Part shown: in pieces, positions 56,308 through 64,000 of the stretch
Layout of the letters: each line of letters opens with the position of its first letter
Position numbering within the stretch: position 1 is the stretch's first letter
Origin: Mytilisepta virgata
Taxonomy: Eukaryota; Mollusca; Bivalvia; Mytilida; Mytilidae
Assembly: GCA_028015205.1 (NCBI GenBank)
Contig: CM051514.1
Span: 33,992,150-34,056,149 of the forward strand
Reading direction: 5' to 3'
DNA: 64,000 nucleotides
Made by a program: the position numbers and the translations under genes
Notes under the pieces: model-generated
The model's input: only the letters and a program-made list of their open reading frames with translations
Told to the model about the DNA's origin: nothing
Database searches by the model: none

Positions 56308-56872
56308 GTATTCATTTCCTATTATTTTTTCTCTTAGTGGTTCGCAGCTCCTGCATGATAAGGATAATGCGAAAGAAAATGAAATATTTTGATATTAAAT
56401 CTCCATATGAGCAAGTAACTATGTTTTGTTGTTGTTCTTAAAGCAGTATGGTTCTCAATATTAAATAAAATATTGCAACCAACTGCATGTTTCAGACGGA
56501 CCCTAGCACACGTTTGAATGGCCTTCTTGGTTAAAGGCCAATCACTTCACATTTAATTTATTGAAGAGAGTGGCTGCAAGGTCAATAAACAATTTACACA
56601 CAAAACAGACAAAGAAAATCGAACAAATGAATAAGCATTCAGTCAACAGACAACGTTTCAATTGAAATGAAAGGCGACATAGCGATAATAATACAAATAA
56701 CTGCAATGGTATTAATTAACCACATATTATATTTCATCTCATGAATGTATACATGTACCTTACATCCTTTTATTTTCATATTGTTGAAATTATATTATAA
56801 ATTGAAAATGTCCAAAGACCTATTCTAATTATAACCCTATAAACACAAAATTATCATCTTTTGATATTTTAG
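56308..56872. other. Intron; nothing supported
   Basis: AT-rich intron. Confidence 0.4.
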
Positions 56873-57167
56873 GCGTAGTCGGATTTGACATCAGTTACAC
56901 AGTAACAGGACCTGATTTGACATATTTTCAAGAATTTACCAATGTAGATGATATTTTACAAGAAGCTGAAGTAATCAATGTCGTCTGGGAAGATGGACAA
57001 AAACTAGACATTTTTATAAAAGCCATAGATATTTTGGAAGAATATATTATTGACACAGTAACAGTTTTCAAAGATACAACTGCTGCTGTGATAGAAAATT
57101 TTGGATTGACCAGACATGATAAAAAAGAACTGTTTATTCACAACTCTGAAGAATTTACAGATATGAC
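56873..57167 (+). CDS. Extracellular exon, largest of the series
   Basis: 295 bases, TTGATATTTTAG acceptor, donor AC|GTATGC, phase 1 in and 2 out. 97 full codons: GVVGFDISYTVTGPDLTYF, NVVWEDGQKLDIFIKAIDIL, DTVTVFKDTTAAVIENFGLT, then ELFIHNSEEFTDM. 'D.V.V..D...P.I.N..L' followed by 'L.VHN' is a conserved line I have seen in large mollusc and lancelet extracellular proteins (memory, unverified). The frame would run to a stop at 57196 if unspliced, but the splice restores homology-like continuity with 57481. Confidence 0.75.
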
Positions 57168-57480
57168 GTATGCTGTTTACTACATGAACTTTGAATAAAC
57201 AAATTATTGTTCCCTTAACTGAAACGATGATTTATAGGTTAATCAAAACCACCTGTGACATATTAAAATTAAAGTTTTTTCAGATAGTTCCTCAAACGTC
57301 AAAACACCTTCATTTTAAGTATAAACGCTTGATAAATATATTCTTTTGATAGAAAATTGAATTACAAGTATCTATAAACATGCTTAATCTTAAAGAATGT
57401 TTCGTATAGAAAGGATTCATCGGAATATCCCTCCAACATGATATTCGTTAAATATTATTTGTTTTCTTTAATCTTTGTAG

Positions 57481-57607
57481 AATTGAATGGCTGGCATATG
57501 ATTATCACAGTGGAATTCACAATGTACACTGGCAATTATATGACAATTTTACAGGAGAAGATATATTACATGGCCATTCACATCTGATTGCCCAAGGAAA
57601 TGCAGAG
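57481..57607 (+). CDS. Extracellular exon, I.W.A.D..SG pattern
   Basis: 127 bases, TTTAATCTTTGTAG acceptor, GAG|GTAGAG donor, phase 2 in and 0 out. Reads TIEWLAYDYHSGIHNVHWQ, LYDNFTGEDILHG, HSHLIAQGNAE. Module repeat of 54722 and 59436. NFT is a glycosylation-type site. Confidence 0.8.
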
Positions 57608-58019
57608 GTAGAGTATTTGACACAGTATTGTATCTACTGTACTTAAATGGAAAAGTAACAAGTTGGTGAAAACAAGCTTTTTGGTATCAATTCAGTTTTT
57701 ATTGTACATTATGTACCATTTTCGACCGATTTCCTTTTAACAGATACTGATGTCTAATCAAGGCTAATTAGCCGACACCTTGAGGGTTTTACTGTACTTT
57801 TTATTTTGTCAGTTTTTGTGCACATTATTTACCTTTAGACCATTCAACAGCTCAGCCACCTTTTGTAATTTAAAAATGTTAAAGGGTTGTATCAGAAACT
57901 AAATCCAAAATAAGGATTTATGGGGGGGAAGCGGTGGTATTTAAACTGTTTTCTTAATTTTCTGTCATTATTTTAATATTTTGGATTTTGGAAAGAGTAA
58001 AACTGAACACTATTTAAAT

Positions 58020-58180
58020 GGTGTCTTGCAAGAAGTAGAAACTGCCCACAATTCCGGATTACCTGACTTCTGCCTCAGTTTTTGGTGAGGTTAGTGCTGC
58101 TCGTTTCTGTGTGTTCTTTTGTTTTTTGTGTTGTTTCTTACTTTGATCTTTTGGTGTTCCCGGTTTTGTTTTTTTTGTCC
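58020..58180 (+). mobile_element. Penelope-type 3' UTR fragment
   Basis: GAAACTGCCCACAATTCCGG, ATTACCTGACTTCTGCCTCA and TTTGATCTTTTGGTGTTCCC are decayed versions of the CTTCCGGAGCACCTGAG 3' UTR. Confidence 0.45.
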
Positions 58181-58544
58181 ACGGACGCTTCGTTATACAT
58201 ACTTTTTCTTAAATAATGTTAATTAATAATTGTTAAGGATGATCGCTGGTTTAATAGGAAATAAATAGGATTTGAAATAGGTGTTTTAGTTAGAGAGAAC
58301 ATATGAATATTAAACAAATAAACATATAGGTTTATGTGCTCATGTTAGAGCTATCAAACCTTGAACATTTGCAGGAAATAGGTTTTCTCTTGAATTTTTA
58401 TTGTCTTTGCATTGGCAACTTCAGTCTCGCAAAAATGTATGAAAAAATAAAAAGGATTTCATAAATTTTTGTCAAATACCATTTTAAGGTATATATGATT
58501 GAATTATAAAAGAAAAGGTGGGGGTTCATGGGCAAAAAATGTTT

Positions 58545-58745
58545 AAGAAATGGATATAACACGAGGATTCCAAAAATCTGACAAAAAGACCAAAACGTGA
58601 CCAGCGAGCATCCTTAATATATTCGACAAAAGAATACCTAAGTGACAAAACAGTGGGAAAGGTCCATAAATTCGAAATCCAAGGAAAAGACAAAGTCAAG
58701 AAAATGGAACACAATTAACAAACGCCACAAGGATATGTGTATAAG
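58545..58745 (-). mobile_element. Penelope-type 3' UTR fragment, minus strand
   Basis: Reverse complement reads ATATCCTTGTGGCGTTTGTT and TCTTTTCCTTGGATTTCGAA, then CCCACTGTTTTGTCACTTAG, matching the plus-strand phrases at 31498-31575. Confidence 0.55.
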
Positions 58746-58893
58746 TAAATGAGTGAATAGAGATCCAAAACTTTAAAACCAGGATCTAACTTTTCTTAGT
58801 TGTTTCATTATCATTTAAATATTGTCGTCATACATCATCCATTTAAGTATTGCCTTGTTGTTTTTAAACATTTAATTTATTTCCTTTTCGAAG

Positions 58894-59118
58894 AACATGA
58901 CGGAATGTGAGGAAAAATACAATTTTTACCCACGTGGATCAGATTGTTACTGTACTTTTGATCATGGCTGCTTCCATCGCCACTTTCATGTTCGCCCAAA
59001 GATCGTAAATGGATCTGGGTTGACTCTTGGAAAAGACAAAGGTGTTCACGATTCCGACTATTTTATTGAAATAACTGTTGTCAACAAAGCAATGCTAACA
59101 ACTGTTTTGACAAAGAAG
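58894..59118 (+). CDS. Extracellular exon with Cys-rich start
   Basis: 225 bases, TTCCTTTTCGAAG acceptor, AAG|GTATGA donor, phase 0-0. Reads NMTECEEKYNFYPRGSDCYC, TFDHGCFHRHFHVRP, KGVHDSDYFIEITVVNKAML. Four cysteines (C-x12-C-x-C-x6-C) then the 'YFI.I...N.A.L.T' strand. Acceptor pyrimidine tract is modest. Confidence 0.75.
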
Positions 59119-59435
59119 GTATGATTTATAATTTATATGTAAGATATTGGACGGACTATAGTATAATTTGTATTAGGTACAAACCAATTCAGTACTGAAA
59201 AATAAGAAAACAAATGATAGGGCCTTTTTCTGTGATATGTCTATGTAAAGCATTATCTTCATTACAACTCTTCAAAAGAGTCTTCATTGTCATTATTCAT
59301 TTTTTGTAATATGCTAACAATACACTAAGAAGATACAAAACAACATAATATAAACTAATGTTAAACAATAATTCATATTGAAAGGAGTATAACAAAACAG
59401 CATATGAGTAATCTAGATAAAATGCTTTTTTTCAG

Positions 59436-59636
59436 ATATCAATAGATTTATCCGCCCCTAACGTAGGATTTGTTAACGATGGCTTGGTCGGTAGTCCAGA
59501 AATAGATTATCAACAAAATCGCCAGCTGAATGTATATTGGGAAGGATTCTTTGATCCAGAGAGTGGAGTAAAGTATTATAAATACGCGTTTGCTGGCAGA
59601 TGTCTTCTAAGACAGGACTTGATAAATGGATCAGTT
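59436..59636 (+). CDS. Extracellular exon, P..G.V.DG...DIDYQ module
   Basis: 201 bases, ATGCTTTTTTTCAG acceptor, GTT|GTGAGT donor, phase 0-0. Reads ISIDLSAPNVGFVNDGLVG, SPEIDYQQNRQLNVYWEGFF, DPESGVKYYKYAFAGRCL. The 'PNVGFVNDG...DIDYQ....L.V.W.GF.D.ESG...Y.Y' line is the clearest copy of the repeated beta-sandwich module. Confidence 0.85.
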
Positions 59637-61140
59637 GTGAGTACTTAAATACATGTTTGTATGCAAATTATGAAAAATAAAAATTGATACTTAATTGTTT
59701 AGAATTAACTTTTCCCTGGCTTAGTTGCTAGTATTTCGATTTTGATACTTAAAATCAACCGTTACAAAATTGTTAAATTAAAGAGTATCTCCCTCGTGCA
59801 AAGCTCTGTCCCTAGATGGTTTTGGCTTTACCTATTGTGGTCATTTTGGCTTTTAACTTAGTCGGCTATAGGCCATGTGAGCTTATATCATCACTGTGTG
59901 TCCGTCGTCCGTCGTTAGTAAACTTTTCATATTTTGATCTTCTCCTCTGAAACTTATTCGAGGACTTTAACCAAAATTGGCAGGAATGATTAATGTACTT
60001 CTTGTTTATAATAAGTTTGGTTTTGGTTTTAATGCTGCTGATGATAGGTAACTCCTTGAAATACGTCGTATACAGCATAGTATAAATTTACTATATCTAA
60101 TATTAGTATATTTGAATTGTTATTATGGACGGCTGCGGCTGTTCAAAGTTTCCATTGAAAGCATATGTCAATTTCTCTGGAAGTAATAGGCAGATTGTAA
60201 CCAAAGTTTGCAGGAATGATTTATGGAAGAACCTCTATTAAAGTTCCACCTTTGGTACTGATTTGATGAACATGGCCACAATAAAGGCCATCTTTGGTTT
60301 TTTATTAATCTCAAAAATATTATCCTCTGAAACTACATATTGAAATGTGTTGAAACTTTGCTGGATTGATGACAACGATACCCTCTACAAACTATCAACA
60401 TTTAGTTGAGATTCATTCACTCAACCGATGACTGCGGCTGTCCAAAGTTTCCATTGAAACCGTACGGGAAAAATGTATATTTTGTCAATATCTCAGGAAC
60501 TAATATGCAGATTGTAACCAAAATATGCAGGAATGATATATCGAAGGACCTCCATAAAAGTTCCATCTTTGGTTCTGGTTGGATGAACAACATGGCCGAC
60601 AAATGCCATCTTTGATTTTTATTGGCCAATTTTCCAAAATTTTCTCCCCTTAAACTACATTATTTAATGTTTTGAAAGTTTGCAGGATAGATGACAACGA
60701 TACCCTCTATAAACAATCCACCTTTGGTTGAGTTTCCATTTAATCCATATGGGAAAGGTTTTTTTGTCATTTACTCAAGAACTAATGGGCAGATTGTAAC
60801 TAAAGTTGGCAGGAATGATTTATGGAAGGATCTCTACTAACTTTCTACCTTTGGTTCTGGTTGAACGAACAACATGGTAACCAGAGGCAATCTTTGATTT
60901 TGATTGGTCAATTAACAAAAATCTTCTCCTCTGAAACTAAATTATGAAATGTTTTGAAAGTTAGCAGAATTGATGATGACATAACCCTCTACAAACAATC
61001 CATCTGCTGAACCGGTGAATGCGGCTGTTCAAAGTTTCCATTGAATCCATACGGTTACTTTGACTGCGTTTCTTTAAAACCCTATGGCAGAGCTTTCATT
61101 TTATAATGGCCTAATAAAAGCAGGGTGAGCGATACAGTCT
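59637..61140 (+). repeat. Intronic tandem repeat, about 280-380-bp period, preceded by dispersed repeats
   Basis: From 59865: GGCCATGTGAGCTTATATCA, CGTCGTCCGTCG, then CTTCTCCTCTGAAACTTATT at 59938. Related CTCTGAAACTA words recur at about 60325, 60650 and 60928. GCGGCTGTTCAAAGTTTCCA recurs at about 60131, 60432 and 61021. A dispersed repeat fragment (59775-59850) and the ACTCCTTGAAATACGTCGTA element (60050-60125) are inserted within. Frames in it are not genes. Confidence 0.75.
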
Positions 61141-61323
61141 CTAGTTTGAATTGCTCTTGAACTTTTTGGTTAGTTGTGTTAGTTTTCCACAACTGATGAG
61201 TCGTAAATTGACGAAATATACACATCTTGTGCATCAACATTAGTATGAAAGAACATTATTATTTTTGTGCGATACATTATTCAGTTTTTTTCCAGAAAGA
61301 TAACTATTTCAAATATCTTTCAG

Positions 61324-61598
61324 GGCACAGAGACGACAAATACATTTGCGTCATACCATGCAGATAGTGAAGGAACATATTTTGTCAGTGTCGTTGCAGT
61401 TAATAGTGCTAACGAAGCTTCTTCAGTAGTGTGCTCTGATGGAGTTACCATAACTACCGAAACCCCATTTGTAAAAGATGTTTTGATAAATGACATCAGA
61501 AGTGTTCCGAGATTGATCTCAGATAAAAACAACACAATTTGGTATTTAGATGAATCAATAAAAAGACATCCTCTCTACAACAACCATGCCACCTGTGG
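61324..61598 (+). CDS. Extracellular exon, G.Y.V.V.AVN.A.....CSDG
   Basis: 275 bases, AATATCTTTCAG acceptor, GTACGT donor, phase 0 in and 2 out. Reads GTETTNTFASYHADSEGTYF, VSVVAVNSANEASSVVCSDG, VTITTETPFVKDVLINDI, then a Cys near the end. The '.Y.V.V.A.N.A...S.V.CSDGV.I..ETP.V' run is FN3-like with a conserved Cys. Confidence 0.8.
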
Positions 61599-61951
61599 GT
61601 ACGTCAAGTTACAATAGGTATCAAACGTAGGTTTGAATTGCTATGGAAGTCTAAAAATGTTAAAACAATATACTTTGATACCAAATTGACGCAAAAATCA
61701 TCAAAGGCCATGGCATAGTCTTTTTCACATAATTTTAATACACATATAGTAAATTTATAGTATTGCTAATACAAAATAAATAGATAGTCCTAATGACAAT
61801 GTATTTACTTTTTATTTTACGACCTTTATTCTCATTTGTAGCGGACTATCATACAATGTACTTTTAACTGATACTGAAAAATACACTAGCTCACTAAATC
61901 AGATTTAGTGCATCAACATATGCTCATTTTTAATGAAAAATTGTATTACAG

Positions 61952-62075
61952 TAATCCAGTCGTATATATTGATGACGTGCATATATATGAAGTGTCGAAG
62001 GTTGTGGATATTCAGTGCGAAAACTTACAAACACGATCATCTATGTTCATGTCTGTATTGCCAAGAGCATCACAG
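61952..62075 (+). CDS. Extracellular exon
   Basis: 124 bases, AATTGTATTACAG acceptor, CAG|GTTGGT donor, phase 2 in and 0 out. Reads GNPVVYIDDVHIYEVSKVVD, CENLQTRSSMFMSVLPRASQ. No specific family; fits the phase chain. Confidence 0.65.
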
Positions 62076-62414
62076 GTTGGTCTCGTTCTTGTATCTTAAT
62101 TTTTTTCATTTTGTTTATTATAAAAGTATACTATTAAATTTTAAAATGACAAAACACCGCTTAAAAAGCAATTAATTTTATTTTTAGAAAGTGTTTATGT
62201 ATATTAACTGTTTATTCACTAGGATAAATATGACCCATTATATAAATTAAAATATATGTTATCAATCTTACTTTATTCTTTTTTGTCTAATTGGATGTTT
62301 TTCTTCAGATTTAAAAAAAAACAGATCAAAATTAATTTTTTTCATCATTTTTTTTTTTGATGTCCAATTTAAATAAATCCCTCAGAACATTGCTCCTTAT
62401 TAATATCATTTTAG

Positions 62415-62633
62415 CTGCTTTTGAACTGGAAGCCTGGTATTAATGATACTTTGATTTATGACTATGAAATTGGATTGTCTACAACTAAACACAGTCCAGC
62501 TCCTGATATTGTACCTTTTACATCAGCAAATCACAACAACCATTTCAGACTGAACAATCCTGATCTACACGAAGGAGAAATATTTTACATTGTTATAAAG
62601 ACTATCACTAAATCTGATGTTCAGAATATACAG
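62415..62633 (+). CDS. Extracellular exon, last one visible
   Basis: 219 bases, TTAATATCATTTTAG acceptor, CAG|GTAATT donor, phase 0-0. Reads LLLNWKPGINDTLIYDYEIG, STTKHSPAPDIVPFTSANHN, GEIFYIVIKTITKSD. Again the W....D..I.DYEIG and G..FY.V..T.T strands of an FN3-like module. The gene continues beyond the window (no stop, good donor). Confidence 0.8.
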
Positions 62634-62929
62634 GTAATTAATCTTATATCTTATATTGACCTTACTTTGTCTTAACAAATAAAAATACGAATATCATTTG
62701 ATCATTTGTCATTCATAATTAGCATTTGGATTGACCATTTTTGTCGACATTTTAAAGTACTTAACAAGTTTCTTTAGTATAGAAGGAACCAATAATTTGA
62801 TGATCATGTCTAATGTTAGAAAACTGCAATTTTGTTAAAAGATTTAGGCAATTACAAGTGTATCAATAAGAATTGGTCGGACATTACTCGGCACTTATCC
62901 CTTCTTTTTACTTCTTCCCCTGTCTTGCC

Positions 62930-64000
62930 AAAGACAACGTGAGCTTTTGTCATCACTTGGCGTCCGTCCGTTAACTTTTCACATTTTAATCTTCTCCTCT
63001 GACACTACTGGGCCAAATGGAATTACATATGGCAGGAAGCATCTATATAAGATCCTTTATAAATTTTCCTCATTGGTCAATTGTTGTTTCTGATTGGCTG
63101 AGTTTTCAAAAATCTTTTTGTCTGAAACTGCTTGGCCAAATGGAACGAAACTTGACAAGAAGCATATATAGGAGGTCCTTTATACATTTTCCTCAATTCG
63201 TCTCAATCGGACTACAAATATGGCCACCATGGGCGTTCTTGTTTCTGATTCGCGGATATAAAAATCTTCTCTGAAATCGCTAAGCCAAATTGAACAAACT
63301 TGACAGGAAGCATATATGGAAGGTCCTTTATACCGTTTCCTCATTTCGTCCCGATCTCAATTTAAATATAGTCGCCATGAGCAGTTGTTTTTTTTGATTG
63401 GCTGATATGAAACAATCTTCTCCTCTGAAGTCGCAGGGCTAAATGGAACGAACCTTGGAAGGAAGCATCTATGGGAGGTCTTTACAAAGTATCCTCATTT
63501 CGTCCCGACCGGACAACAAACATGGCCATCATGGGCAATTGTTGTTTCTGATTAGCTGATATGGAAAAATCTATCACCAGGCCATTGGAACGAAACTTGA
63601 CGGGAACCATCTATGGGAGGTTCTTTACAAAGTTTCCTCATGTCGTCCCGATCGGGCAATAAACATGGCCTTCATGGAAAATTCTTGTATTTCATTCGTT
63701 GATTAAAACATTTTTTCTGGAACTGCTTGGCCAAATAGAAAGAAACTTGATAGGATGCATCTATCAGAGATTCTTCACAAAATGTCGTCATTGCGTCCCG
63801 ATTGGTCTTCAAATATGTCTGCCATGGGCAGTTCTTTTTTCTGATTGGCTGATATAAAACAATCTTCTCTTCTGAAGTCGCTGGGCGAAGTGGAACTAAG
63901 CTTGGAAGGAAGCATCTGTGGGAGGTTTTTTACATAGTTTCCTCATATCGGACAACTAACATGGCAATCATGGGCAATTCTTGTTTCTTATTGGATGATT
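62930..64000 (+). repeat. Tandem repeat of about 148 bp, at least six units, running off the end
   Basis: Head TGAGCTTTTGTCATCACTTG and CGTCCGTCCGTTAACTTTTC, then units marked by CTGAAA/G-TCGC or CTGAAACTGCTTGGCCAAAT near 63123, 63271, 63427, 63572 (partial), 63717 and 63874. Each contains GAAACTTGACAGGAAGCATC, GGAGGTCCTTTATA, TTCCTCATTTCGTCCCGATC, AACATGGCCATCATGGGCAA and TTGTTTCTGATTGGCTGATA. Head is shared with 59865-59945, so the two arrays are one superfamily. Confidence 0.85.

Overview
The window is animal nuclear DNA, AT-rich and intron-dense, most likely from a marine mussel (Mytilus or a close bivalve). The evidence is short coding exons with GT/AG boundaries separated by kilobases of intron, Penelope-like retroelements, a non-LTR retrotransposon, tRNA-derived SINEs, and several dispersed repeat families I recognise from mussel sequence. 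That last point is recognition from memory, not a search. No bacterial genes, rRNA genes, CRISPR arrays or intact functional tRNA genes were seen.

Layout. (1) 1-606: end of a reading frame broken by two in-frame TAG codons. (2) 1.2-4.0 kb, minus strand: a small five-exon gene, signal peptide followed by a sequence resembling the N-terminal lipid-binding domain of vitellogenin/MTP-type proteins, ending unusually early. (3) 8.8-11.2 kb: a nested satellite (631-bp unit) whose right edge becomes a cluster of CRE, ETS and YY1-like sites. (4) From 11.75 kb to beyond 62.6 kb, plus strand: a chain of exons with matching splice phases. It encodes, in order, a signal peptide, a complete C-type lectin domain in three exons (EPN and WND motifs), two copies of a six-cysteine module on 174-bp phase 1-1 exons, another cysteine-rich exon, an EGF domain, and a long run of extracellular beta-sandwich-like exons that leaves the window. 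Counting every exon gives 3,687 coding bases, exactly 1,229 codons.

The introns of this chain are full of mobile DNA. They hold a degenerate APE-type LINE (25.4-29.1 kb) next to a 24-bp minisatellite, several 5'-truncated Penelope-like copies (one inserted into another with a visible 5-bp target-site duplication), SINEs, foldback elements, a FLYWCH remnant, and tandem families of about 150-300 bp. Inside the 10-kb intron between the two six-cysteine exons lies a second signal-peptide N-terminus. Its three candidate exons form a complete 57-residue cysteine/tryptophan-rich secreted peptide, or the first exons of a second gene.

Functional reading (inference): the large plus-strand gene looks like a secreted or cell-surface recognition/adhesion protein, with a sugar-binding head on a cysteine-rich and beta-sandwich stalk. 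The minus-strand gene looks like a secreted lipid-binding protein. All exon calls rest on splice-site reading and phase by eye, with no transcript support.
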